NCBI GenBank assembly: GCA_024364735.1
Contig: JAGFNQ010001121.1
Coordinates: forward strand, 169,546 to 233,545
Reading direction: 5' to 3'
Length of the DNA stretch: 64,000 bases
From: Boesenbergia rotunda
Lineage: Eukaryota; Streptophyta; Magnoliopsida; Zingiberales; Zingiberaceae
The position numbers and the translations under genes are program-made. Within the stretch, counting starts at the first letter, position 1; every line of letters begins with the position of its first letter. The notes beneath the pieces were generated by a model. The model had not been told where the DNA came from, did no database searches, and saw nothing but the letters and a program-made list of their open reading frames with translations. This document shows positions 46,005-56,851 of the stretch, in pieces.

Positions 46005-46215
46005 AACACATATATAGCTAAATTTTGAATATTGTAGGGCTCACATTATGCATGCATGCAAATAAAAAAAAAAGAATGAGAAGAGAGGAGAGGAAAGAGA
46101 AGAAAAAAAATTGATTTTGTCACAAGAGTAAAATGGGAAAATAATATGATTAAGTATGCTCTTTGATAAATATAAAAATAATATGTGCTTTTTAATCCAT
46201 TTGAAAATCTATATG

Positions 46216-47055
46216 TGTTATATGGCTGCATCGTATGAATGAAAATGGACAAGAGGCAAGAAAAAAAAAGAAGGAAGAGGAAGAGGAAGAGGAAAATAGA
46301 AAAAATATAAAAAATTATAGAATAATAGAATTGTTATTATATTTATTAATTAATTTCAATATGTATTTATTAACTTATCAAAATTTAAAGAAGCAAAAAT
46401 CTATTTCTACATATATATTTATAATATATTATCAATGAACATTCACATGCTAAAAAGATCTTTATTTGGAGCGGGGCAATGGTTCATATATCAATGTCAA
46501 TTGGTTGACAAAAATAGAACCAACGAAGGAGCAACTCACTACTCAATGTGAGAATGACAATTGTGGGTCCAAAACAGGATACCACAACTATATAGATCAC
46601 CAACATAAATATGAATCTAACAATCTACTCAAAGGTGGAGGAGATTATAGAGTAGGCTATGTAGTGGCAAATTTTAACCCACAACAATGATGGTGAGTCG
46701 TCTAATGAAGGCAAAAGGTAGGTTGAAGGTGTCAACCATGATTTGAGATAGGAGAAGAGTGACCTAGGAGTCTTTCACTTGAGTGAGTATGATTCCAAGT
46801 GAGGAATGGAGGGGTGGTGAATCAAATATGGTAATATTATTAGAATAGATCGACAACAAAATGTAGAGGAAAGGGGTAGAAATGTAATGTTGCTATTGAA
46901 AGGGAGGCTACAATCATACCTTAGACCTTCCCTACAATCAAGAATACAAAGGAAGTGTAGAGAATCAGTGGTGGCTTTGATATTTTGAACGTATCAAAGA
47001 AGAGCAAGATCCTTCATTGATACATTTTATAAGCCTAAGCCAAAGGAGTCATATG
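46216..47055. other. Intergenic segment without recognised features
   Basis: AT-rich to mixed sequence. A 74-codon frame at 46466-46690 has no motif I recognise and is not taken as a gene. Confidence 0.4.
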
Positions 47056-47653
47056 TGTTGACCTAGTTTGTACTAATGATCAAACTCAGGTTTTGATGTA
47101 TGACAAGTGATTAAAATTAGATATTGTGTGTTTTTAAATTTTTTACCATGTGTGCAGATTAAAAGATTTAGAACCTGACATTAAGCTAAAGCCTAGGTAG
47201 GTTGATACCTGGTAGAAAGTCTAGTTGGATTTGTAAGACCTGACAACTAGCTAAAGTTTAGGTAAGTTGAGTCTTGGAGGAAAGATCCGGTGAGGACGAG
47301 TCCCTGGTGGGACAGTAGGTACGGTCCAATTTAGATCCATTTCGGAAATCTAAGCTAATCTAAGATGAGGTCTCGACTATATTCTAGTCTTGGGATGATA
47401 GGATCTAATTAATAATTATGTTTTATAATTATGATAACTCTGTTTTGTAAGGTATATTGTGTTCTTAAATTAACACTTTTTTCTAAGGTTAAAAACACAA
47501 AATCAACCTTGGATGAATAGTACTTGAGAGGCCTCAGGTCAAGTTGAAGGCACCCTAAGTATCTGAAGGCGTTTGCACACAGAAGCAGCGAAGATAAGCT
47601 TTCAACAGAAATGAGGGGTCTCGAGTTGGAAGTAAGGCACCTTAACTTAGAAG
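47056..47653 (+). mobile_element. Probable copia LTR fragment
   Basis: Starts TGTTGACCTAG and has TTTTGATGTATGACAA followed by AGGTTGATACCTGGTAGAAAG-like segments and repeated AAGGCACCTTAACT/AAGGCGCCTC phrases, a style common in long copia LTRs of the SIRE type. It is cut on the right at 47653 by the Tork-like element. No second end is present, so the assignment is tentative. Confidence 0.35.
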
Positions 47654-48192
47654 TAAGGCGCCTCTGATAGAACTTGAGTTTTTTCCCAAACCGTATGAAT
47701 TCTAGAAATGAAATAAGAATTCGAAAGAGAAAACACAAGACATAAGAGCATGGATCTAGTTATGTCAAAAATATAACATAATAACATAAAGTATAAATAA
47801 AATATGACAAAGAATCTGATCGAAGAGTCATATCCTTGTCTTTAGCGTCGTCGGCTTGAATCCCTGTGGAAAAAGATAAAACGGAAGTGAGAGAAAGGTC
47901 TTCCAAAGGGCTTAGGGGATGACGACACCATAAAACCTCTTGTCGATGGGGAACAAGAAGTTAGGTCAAGATTATACTCTAAACCCTTGGGGGCCTCCCC
48001 TTTATATAGGAATCCTGTCTGTTATTAACCTATAGATAATAACGGATTAGGCCAAAGGGTTCTACACATTGAACCTACATTTAATAATCCGAAACCCAAT
48101 AAGCATAAATTAGATCACTTTAAAGGGTTCAGATTATATTTACACATGCAACTTACAAATAAATCACCTAATAGGGATAATAATATCCAACA
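47654..48192 (-). repeat. 3' LTR of the Tork-like element
   Basis: 539 bp between TGTTGG at 48192 and CTATCA at 47654 on the - strand, with the TATA box described above. Only one LTR is available, so the right-hand end (in - strand terms) rests on the TG...CA rule and the abrupt change of sequence. Confidence 0.55.
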
Positions 48193-48747
48193 ATCTATCA
48201 TTTAAGCTATAGGTGAGTTGTATATGAAATACAAATAAACTTTAATTGATATTAAACTTTATAGGTATAAGATACCCCGATAAATAATCTGGTCCATTAA
48301 CTTCATTGGTATATGACTAAAAAGGTCATAGTTACTGTATATGATCGTAATAAGCCACAACAGTAAACACAATACCAATGTCATTAACGACATAGATCAA
48401 GATGCGGATATCTAGAGTGAAAATTATATGAAATGTGATCAGTACACGTCATTTTCCAACTGGTTCAAACTGATCCAAAAGAGTTTGATCATATTTGCAA
48501 ATACCTTATGCTAAACTGTAATAGTAAATCATGATCCAAACTTTATGATTCCAAAAGGAATCTATATCATATTTACAAACTCCAAATGCTAACCAACAAT
48601 AGTAAATCATGATACCATATTTAGAGTGTTTAACAGACAAATAAAAATCTCATAAATATTTTAAACTTTAAGTATGTACAATAATCAAAATAAATTTTTT
48701 TTTTATCTTTATCAAATATAGAGTAATAAAATAAATATATACTCTAA

Positions 48748-49540
48748 CTAAATGAGTTCTTCCCCAAAAAGAACTCTTATATCCACAACATACGCATGAA
48801 ACACCTTAGGCACCAAGTATTTAGTGAGTGGATAGACCAACATGAAATCGGTGCTGATGTTCTCTACCATGATTTGATGACTCTGAATTCTTTCTTTAAC
48901 CGCTAGAAACTTGGTGTCTATGTTCATAGACTTTGACGAACGACGGTTGTTCTTGGCATATAGTTTTGCAGCTTTATTATCACAATATATCCTAAGTGGC
49001 CCGTCAATGCCATCAACAATCTGCAATGCAGTGATAAAGTTTTGTATCCAAATCTCATGATTGGATGCTTCATAGCATGCTACCAACTTTGCCTCCATAG
49101 TAGAAGTGGCTACTAGCGTCTATTTGATGCTTTTCCAAGATATAACCCCTCTAGCAAGTATAAAAATATAGCATGAAGTGAACCTCTTGCTATTCAAGCA
49201 TCCAGCAAAATCGGAGTATGAATAACTAATCACCTCCAGCTGATCTGACCTTCGATATGTGAGTATGTGTCCTTTAGTTCTTTGCAAATACTGCATCACT
49301 CTCTTTACCATTTCCACTATAAACGCTATATCTAGTCGAGTACAACTTGTGCATACATGAGACTTCCCATGGCTATCACATATGAAAATTGTTCCATCTT
49401 CTTTTTTTAAAGTTCAAGCTGTGGACACTACTGCAAACTAAATGTCACCACTTGACATGGGTGTGTCACCAGGCATACAATTCTGCATGTCATACCTTAT
49501 AAGTACTTTTTCAATATAGATCCATTGTGAAAGTCTAAGA
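48748..49540 (-). pseudogene. Tork-like copia RNase H domain remnant
   Basis: Reading leftwards from 49540: LSQWIYIEKVLIRYDMQNC, then MEQFSYVIAMGSLMYAQV, VKRVMQYLQRTKGHILTYRR, SYSDFAGCLNSKRFTS, MEAKLVACYEAS, LRIYCDNKAAKLYAKN and the tail ISTDFMLVYPLTKYLVPKVF. These are successive conserved blocks at the end of copia reverse transcriptase and RNase H. Several stops and frame changes separate them (for example near 49420, 49340 and 49110). The polymerase active site is not in the window. The gene is dead. Confidence 0.85.
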
Positions 49541-50460
49541 TGTTGGTGCAATCAACCCAAGTGTAATCGAGTGGATCATAGGTTTTGATGTGTGTGTCAA
49601 TATGATTAAGTTAGGTTGTCATATTGGTTTGATATGTGTGTTTGAGTCATGCAGGACATGGTGAATCACACATGTAAGTACGCATCCAAGGGACGAGAGC
49701 CGAAGGAAGAGGACTCCGAGGGAAAGCCGGGGAAGTAGACTTCAAGGGCATACGCGAAGAATGACATGGAGGCAAGCCGTGGGCTTGTGTGCACATCTGA
49801 GGGACGAAAGCCAAGGGAAGAGAACTTCAAGAAGCGAGCCAGGGGAGTGGACTTTAAGGCATACGCGAAGGATGGACTTCAGAGTGAGTTTGAGTGGAAA
49901 TGTAAGTTGGGCAGTCAACTGCGGGAAGGGCTAGTCGACTGCTAGCGCAAAACTGAAACTCACAGAAAGATTAGTCGACTGATCTATTCGAAAATATAGC
50001 CGTTGGGCTAGCCACTAGCTGGGCATCAGTCGATTGCCCCTTAGGGTAGTTGACTGGTGTCGAGGGTTGAGCTGTTTAAGGAACAACTCTCTCCTCTATT
50101 TAAGGAGAGACTTTGGAGCAGAATAGGGTTGCGATTCTTTATTGTAAGATCCTATTCTGAGTGCTCAAAGTCTTCATTGGTTATTCTCTTCCTCCTACTC
50201 TAATTTCCATCTTGTAAAAGAGGAAGAGAGCATCTTGTGAAGGTTTCTCCACCTTGAAGGAGAAGATCATAGTGAAGCTTGCGTGTGTGGTGTGGATCCT
50301 TGGATTAGTCACCTCTCTGAGCTGGAGACCAAGTAAATCAGGGAGTTGGCATTGTTTCTTTTATCTTTTGATTTTGTTTTTGTGCTTTAGCTAACATTCT
50401 TGTAGATAAAATCAAAAAAAGCTATTCACCCCCCTCTAGCTAAACGCCAAGGTCCCAACA
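49541..50460 (+). repeat. 5' LTR of the older SIRE-like element
   Basis: Begins TGTTGGTGCAATCAACCC and ends GGTCCCAACA. At 49905-50070 it holds several CAGTCAACTG / TAGTCGACTG / AGTCGACTGAT palindromes, similar in kind to those in the Tekay-type LTR. Confidence 0.9.
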
Positions 50461-50462
50461 AG

Positions 50463-50474
50463 TGGTATCAGAGC
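50463..50474 (+). other. Primer-binding site of the older SIRE-like element
   Basis: TGGTATCAGAGC, 2 bp after the LTR; initiator Met tRNA type. Confidence 0.92.
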
Positions 50475-50517
50475 GAGATTCATTTCGGAAGAACTCACCA
50501 TCAACCGGAACATCAAA

Positions 50518-53500
50518 ATGACGTTTCAAGAGGGATATAGCACCACACGACCACCATTTTTCGATGGTAACGACTTTGCATATTGGAAAGGTAGGATGGA
50601 ATATTATCTAATGAATGATATTGAGAATTGATTTAGTATTGTAGATGGCTTTGAAATGCCAATGAATGAGAGGGGAGAACCTCTTTCTATGAAGAATTGG
50701 TCAAAAGAAGTTATGAAGAAGGCGCAAGCAAATGCAAAGGCCACAACAATCCTACAATGCGGTCTTTCAAAGGAACAACTAAACAAAGTAGGACCATTCA
50801 AGACCACAAAGGAACTTTGGGAAAAGCTCATTGAGCTAAATGAGGGATCAAATGAATCAAGAAGAGCCAAGAAGGATCTCTTGGTGGCACAACTCCAATC
50901 TCTCACCATGAAGACAAACGAAACCGTAAGTCAATTGTGCGGTAGAGTTAAAGAAATCATCAATGAGCTTCATGTGATAGGTGAGAAATTGGAGAATAGG
51001 GATCTAGTAAGGTATGTGCTTCAATCTTTCCCTAGAACCACTCAATGGGCCTCAATGGTTGATGCCTATAAAGTCTCTAGGGATCTTTCTTTAGTAAAGC
51101 TTGATGATTTATTTTGTGAATTTGAACTTCATGAACAAGCTAATGTATCTACTAAAGAAAAGGGTATAGCTCTTGTTGTAGAAAAAGAAAGAAAGAAGAA
51201 GAAGGACAAGAAGAAGGTTTCTTACTCATCATCCAATTCGGAAGAATCAAGCGCCTCAATGGATAGCGATCAAGAGGTGAATATGGTAAGGAAGATAAGG
51301 AAAGCTTTTAAAAGTTTTTCTAACAAATCCTATGGTAGGAAAAACTCAAGAAGTAAGAGTAAGACAAAGAAGGTCATATGCTACAATTGCCATGAAGAAG
51401 GGCACATGAGGGATGAGTGTCCACTTTTAAAGAAAAAAGGAAGAAAAGAAGAAGGAGGAAATGAAGAAAACAAAAGAAAAAGACAAGAAGGCTACAAGTC
51501 TAAAGGCAACATGGGATGATCCTTCATCATCATCAGAAGAAGAACACCATGTGTCTCATTTTGCGCTAATGGGAGTTGACAACATAGCATGCACATCATC
51601 CGAAGATGAGAAGAGCTCAAGTGATGATGAAGAAGGGAGCTCAAGTGAAGGAGGAGGTCAATCCTCGGATCGGACGTCTCGGTAAGTGAGGTATACAAGC
51701 TACCCCCTACTACACTTGTGAAGATTATTTCTATTACTAATGATGATTTTTTTTAATGCCGAAAGAAAATTTAAGAGTTTGAAAAATGAGATTTGCATGT
51801 TAAAGGAAAAATTAGAATCCATGACAATCAAGAACAATATGCATGATTCTTGTTTTAGTTTAAATGAGTCATTTTTAGAAGAAGAAAATAAGGAATTAAG
51901 GGAAAATGTAGGGAGTCTCACCAAGGCCCTTAGCAAATTTCAAATTGCCTCAAGAACCTTGATATGATTATTAGTAGTCAAAGATCCGTATACAACAAGT
52001 CCAGAATAGGATATAAACCCAAAACCAAGGAGGTTGCTTTTATTTCTCTTATAAGAAGAAAGGGTGCACTTAGAAAGCAAACCATTAAAGGCAATGTAAA
52101 GAAAGCATGGGTTCCTAAGAAGTATTTGAATGATGTTTGTGGATCAAGTGTATGGGTACCAAAAGATTATGTTTTTCGTGTTGTTTAGGTAGAAGAGAAG
52201 AAGGATTCAAACAAGTGGATTGTGGATAGCGGTTGCTCAAGACACATGACCGGTGATGTGAGCAAGTTCTCCACAATTAGCTACTTAAAAGAATGAACAG
52301 TGTCTTTTGGGAATAGTAGAAAGCTCAAGATTATAGGTAGAGACACAATTGAGGTATCACCTACAATCATCTTCCATAAAGTGCTTCTAATTAAAGACAT
52401 GGAATTCAACATGCTTTGTGTTAGTCGATTATGTGATGCCGGGTATAGAGTTGAGTTTCATGCTAATAAATGTTTGGTTAGGCACAATAGCTCGAAAAAT
52501 ATTATGTTGGAAGGATATAGGGAAGCAAATCTTTATTATCTTAATCTCTCCTATGCTTCTAACATTTCTACTAAGTGTCTCATATCAAAAGAAGAAGAAG
52601 GATGACTATGACATAGAAGGCTTGGACACATCAACATGAAGAACATAGCAAGAGTGGCCGAGATGGAGTTGGTAAAAGGACTACCAATGATCAAGTATAC
52701 CAAGAATAAAATGTGTGATGCAGTCAAGAGGGTAAGCAATCTAAGTCATCACATAAAGGTAAAACCCTAACTAATACTTCTCTACCATTGGAATTATTGC
52801 ATTTAGATTTGTTTGATTGTCATAGTACTCCTTCATTAGTAGGAAATAAATATTGTTTAGTAATTATTGATGATTTTTCTACATATACTTAGGTTTATTT
52901 CATGAGACATAAGGATGAAACTCTAGAGATATTTGTAGGATTTAGCAAAAGTGTTGAAAATGAGAAACACCTCAAAATCAACCAAATTAGGAGTGATCAT
53001 GGTGGAGAGCATGGTGGAGAGTTTGAAAATTCAAACTTCTCTAACTTTTGTTTAGGAAATGAGTACAAATATGAATTTTCATATCCAAGAACACCATAAC
53101 AAAATGGGGTTGTAGAAAGAAGGAATCGGGCTTTGCAAGAAGCGGCTAGGACTATGCTTAATGTTTATTCTTTACCTAGCTATTTTGGGCGGAAGCGGTA
53201 AATACCGCTTGTTACATCCAAAATCGAGTTTTAATTCATAGATTTTTAGGAAAGACACCTTTTGAATTGTGGAATGGGAAAATCCCTCAAATTCACTATT
53301 TTAGAGTGTTTGCTTGCAAGGTCTATATCTTAAATACTAAGGATGACTTAAGGAAATTTGAGGCTAAGGCGGATGAAGGGATTCTAGTTGGGTACTCATC
53401 TACTAGTAGAGGGTATAGAGTATATAACAAGAGGACTAAATTGATTGAGGAATCATTCAATGTGGATTTTGATGAGTCTACTAGTACTTACCCTAAGAAA

Positions 53501-54632
53501 TCCTCCATTGACAAGGATATAGGAGTAAATCAAAACCTTACCCAAGCAATTCAAGACTTACATTTAGGGGGTATTGATCAAGGGGGAGGAAGAAATGCAT
53601 CGGATGATGAAAGAGGCACTAATGATCATGAATGAGATGAGCCCACAATCTCTAGGACCTTAAGACACCATCAAGATCATCCTATCAACCAAATAGATGG
53701 AGATGTTGAACAAGGAGTAAGGACTAGATCCTATTTTAAAGAACATGCTAGTCAAATTACTTTAATATCACAACTAGAGCCAAAGTCAATTGATGAAGCC
53801 TTAGTTGATGCGGATTAGATCCTAACAATGCAAGAAGAGTTAAACCAATTTGAAAGAAGTGAAGTATGAGAATTAGTTCCAAGGCCCAATGATAGTACAA
53901 TTGTCACAACAAGATGGGTCTTTAGGAATAAATTGGATAATCAAGGGAGAGTTACTAGGAACAAGACTAGATTGGTAGTTAGGGATTTCAACCAAGTTGA
54001 GGGACTTGACTATGATGAAACTTATGCTCCCGTAGCTAGATTGGAGTCCATCTGGATTTTGTTAGGATATGCCGCCCACATGGGCTTTAAACTTCATCAA
54101 ATGGATGTGAAATCGACATTTCTTAATGGGTTTATTAAGGAGGAAGTGTATGTAGAACAACCACCCAGTTTTGAAAACATAGACTATCCTAATCATGTTT
54201 ATAAATTGAGGAAAGCCTTATATGGGTTGAAGCAAGCTCCCCGAGCTTGATATGTAAGGCTTTCATCTTTCTTAGTTTCCAAGGGGTTTAGAAGGGGAAC
54301 AATTGATCCAACTCTATTTCTTAAGTCTAAGGATAAGGGCATTTTTGTAACCCAAGTTTATGTTGATGACATCATTTTTGGGTCAACAAATAATGAGTTC
54401 CTTCATGAATTTATCAAGCACATGGAAAATGAGTTTGAAATGAGTCTTGTTGGGGAGTTGACTTTCTTTTTAGGATTGCAAGTCAAACAAACACGTGAAG
54501 GAACTAATGTCTATCAAACAAAGTACGATAGAGAAAATATCAAGAAATTTGGATTGGAAAATGCTAAAGTATCATCTACCCCCATTGGAACAAATGCCAA
54601 GATGGATAGTGATCATGAGGGAAAAGTAGTTG
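50518..54632 (+). pseudogene. SIRE-like gag-pol, heavily mutated
   Basis: ATG at 50518 opens gag (MTFQEGYSTTRPPFFDG), interrupted by TGA at 50629-50631. The long frame to 51519 holds the capsid-like region and zinc knuckle CYNCHEEGHMRDEC (51380-51420), followed by a frameshift and an acidic Ser-rich linker. A TAG at 52186-52188 separates the last gag-side block (VWVPKDYVFRVV) from protease (DSGCSRHMTGD, 52225). Integrase pieces (IDDFSTYT, SDHGGEHGGEFEN with a tandem HGGE duplication) and RT (MDVKSTFLNG, YVDDIIFGS at 54360) follow with several stops, such as one after QAPRA at 54248. No functional protein is expected. Confidence 0.9.
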
Positions 54633-54795
54633 TGTTGGTGCAGGAAGCACCTAAGTCAAACCTGAGTTTTGATAATGGTAAAGGGTGTTGATGCAGTCTG
54701 GCCTTGATTGTTGTTTTGATGTTGACAACGATTTTAAGTTAGGAGGATGATTATGATGATTATGATTAAGTCCTAATCGAGGATTAGGCATGATA

Positions 54796-55275
54796 TGAAA
54801 AATCCTAACCTGGAGAGTTAGGTGTGGAAAATCCTAGCTTGGAGAGCTAGGTGTTGGAAAATCCTAACCTGGGAGGTTAGGTGTGGAAAATCCTAGCTTG
54901 GAGGGCTAGGTGTTGGAAAAGTCCTAATTCGGAAAGGTTGGGTGAAAAGTCCTAGCTTGGAGGGCTAGGTGAAAAGTCCTAACCTGGAGGGTTAGGTGCA
55001 AATTCCCATCCTGGAGAATTAGGTGAAAAAGTCCTGGCTTGGAGGGTCAGGTGCCTAGCTTGGAGGGCTAGGTTGGATGATGTTCTAACTCGGAAGAGTT
55101 GGGTGAAAAGTCCTAGCTTGGAGGGCTAGGTGAAAAGTCCTAGCTTGGAGGGCTAGGTGAAAAGTCCTAACTTGGAGGGTTAGGTGCAAATTCCCAACTT
55201 GGAGAGTTAGATGGAAAAATCCTTAGCTTGGAGGGCTAAGGTGAATGGATTCCTAGCTTGGAGGGCTAGGGTTGA
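54796..55275 (+). repeat. 27-bp tandem repeats in the SIRE-like LTR
   Basis: About 17-18 degenerate units of the form GTCCTAGCTTGGAGGGCTAG plus GTGAAAA. Each unit holds a short inverse pair (CCTAGC...GCTAGG or CCTAAC...GTTAGG), so each could form a small stem. Confidence 0.9.
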
Positions 55276-55790
55276 GTCACTGGATCGGTCTGGTGACCGA
55301 TCAGGGACATTGGCACGCTGCTCCTTAGTGGATCGGTCTGGTGACCGATCCAGCTATGTCTGATCGGACTGGTGACCGATCAGGGAGTGCACAGTGAGAT
55401 TGGGAATCTACTGTGTGGCTCCTGATCGGACCGGTGACCGATCAGGGAGCAGGCTGCTTCCTCGCTGTCTTGCTCCTGATCGGTCTGGTGACCGATCAGG
55501 GAGCAAACGGTGAGTGAGTTCCCTTGCTGATCAAAGTCTTGGATCGGTCCGGGGACCGATCAGGGATCTTGGATTTGATTAAAAAGTTACTGTTCATCTG
55601 CTCTGATCGATCTGGATGACCGATCAGGATCCAATCTGATCGGTCTGGTGACCGATCAGGCTTCACCCTGATCGGTCTGGTGACCGATCAGGTGTGTACA
55701 GCTGCGAGAGCTGGGAATCCCAACAAAGCAGTGGATCGATCTGGTGATCGATCCACACACCCTGGATCGGTCCGGTGACCGATCACTTTA
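55276..55790 (+). repeat. GATCGGTCTGGTGACCGATC hairpin array in the SIRE-like LTR
   Basis: About ten copies of GATCGGTCTGGTGACCGATC (an inverse pair around a short loop) separated by 10-40 bp of non-repeated sequence. The same motif recurs at 62220-62600 in this element and at 30230-31370 elsewhere. Confidence 0.92.
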
Positions 55791-56795
55791 ATTCAAATTC
55801 CACTGACAGACGTGGTCAGAGTGTCTGACCGAATCCGATTTACTGATGTATGTTGATATGTTGCTTGATCTTCTGCTCTAATGCTCTGATTGAGTTTCAG
55901 GTGACAGTGGAAGACTCAAACACTCAAGGAGAAGTCAAGGCGTGCTTTCCTTGGAGCAGGTTTGTCCCTTTTCCCATCTCAGGTTGCAACGGCGAGCTGC
56001 GGACTGGAGCTAAGACTGGGGCTTGGCTGAGGAGCTCAGTGAGTCCAGAGATAGCTCAATAGAGGCTGGCGTTGGCAGATGAGTAGCTGGGAGCTACAGA
56101 GATGATGTCACCTGTCGCTTGGCGGAGAAATAAAAAGGAATGCGAGAGTTGCGTTCAGGACGACTTACAGTTGATACTTGCTGAAGTTCTTCGTGCTCTT
56201 GAGTTCCTGAGCGAGAAGCTTGCTGTTCTTGAGTTCTCCAATTATTCTAAGCAAGCTATTGAGGAGCAATCATCATACTTGAGCGCTTGAAGGAGAAAAT
56301 AAGAAGCTTGGAGTCCGACAGTGGGAAGACACGAAGCAGACGGGGTCTGCGTGAGATCGCCACTGGGTGGAGCTCAGGGAAGCTTGCTGTGTTTTGTCCT
56401 CTCTAAGTGTTTGAGTAAGACTTTCTTGTTGTTTCATTGTGCTTATTATATATCATTGTGGGAAACACGCTGTGGAGAGGTTTCTCCACCGAGAAGGAGG
56501 TTGCTTCATATCCGGTGTTAACCGGGGCTTGATCTGCTGACGATCAAGGGTTCGCCCACCTCAAGGGCACGCCAAGGAGTAGGGGCAAGTTATCCCCGAA
56601 CCTTGTAAACCCTCCGTGTTAGCGATCTTGCTAGTTGTGTTTGTCTTGCTTTCGTTTCGGTTTTACTGCATACTCTGTTTTATATTCTTTCCGCTGTGCT
56701 ACTGATATTTGAGTTGCAGAAATCGTGATAAGTATTCAAGGGGCAAGCGATTGTCTATATTCACCCCCCTCTATAGCCATCTCGTACCCAACAAG

Positions 56796-56807
56796 TGGTA
56801 TCAGAGC
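56796..56807 (+). other. Primer-binding site of the younger SIRE-like element
   Basis: TGGTATCAGAGC, 2 bp after the LTR; initiator Met tRNA type. Confidence 0.93.
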
Positions 56808-56851
56808 AAGGGGCTCTATACACGGATTAACAACCGAGAGTTTTCAACAAG

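Larger units (their letters stand above)
32050..46215. mobile_element. Giant inverted-repeat (foldback-like) unit with a nested Tekay element
   Basis: Outer arms of about 200 bp (about 32060-32260 and 46005-46215) are diverged inverse copies, recognisable by TTTTTATATTTATC, CTCTCC...TCCTCT and TTATTTGCATG segments. Inner arms (about 32985-33105 and 45090-45200) carry repeated TTTACCAAAGGGCG / CGCCCTTTGGTAAA and CTTCCTATTATACCCC in inverse orientation. Between them lie palindromic arrays (41211-44700). The left interior is cut by a gypsy element at 33307-41210; without it the unit is about 6.3 kb. No transposase is encoded and no convincing target duplication was found, so superfamily is unassigned (foldback or Mutator-like). 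Confidence 0.55.
47654..49540 (-). mobile_element. Ty1/copia (Tork-like) 3' half on the - strand
   Basis: On the - strand it contains the end of the reverse transcriptase/RNase H region, a spacer and a 3' LTR (48192 down to 47654, TGTTGGATAT...CTATCA). The LTR has a CTATATAAAGGGGAGG promoter-like box (about 48010-47993). The element is cut at 49540, where the older SIRE-like element begins; its 5' half must lie beyond that insertion or be lost. Confidence 0.75.
49541..54632 (+). mobile_element. Older SIRE-like Ty1/copia element, truncated by nested insertion
   Basis: The 5' LTR 49541-50460 (TGTTGG...CCAACA, 920 bp) is followed by TGGTATCAGAGC at 50463. Gag, protease, integrase and reverse transcriptase remnants continue to 54632, where the younger element's LTR begins inside the RNase H approach (…SDHEGKVV). 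The missing 3' part should lie beyond that element, outside the window. The many stops indicate an old copy. Confidence 0.9.
54633..56793 (+). repeat. 5' LTR of the younger SIRE-like element (2161 bp)
   Basis: TGTTGGTGCAGG...CGTACCCAACA. It contains two tandem zones, described separately, and a promoter-distal region with TTATTATATATCATTG near 56445. The 3' LTR is not in the window, so age cannot be estimated. Confidence 0.88.

Noticed and set aside
46466..46690. 74-codon ORF
   Set aside because: No recognised motif, no neighbours suggesting a gene, and within the length expected by chance in this composition.
54796..55790. Hairpin arrays considered as transcription terminators or riboswitches
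   Set aside because: Eukaryotic nuclear context, inside an LTR, and repeated ten or more times. Terminator or riboswitch logic does not apply.
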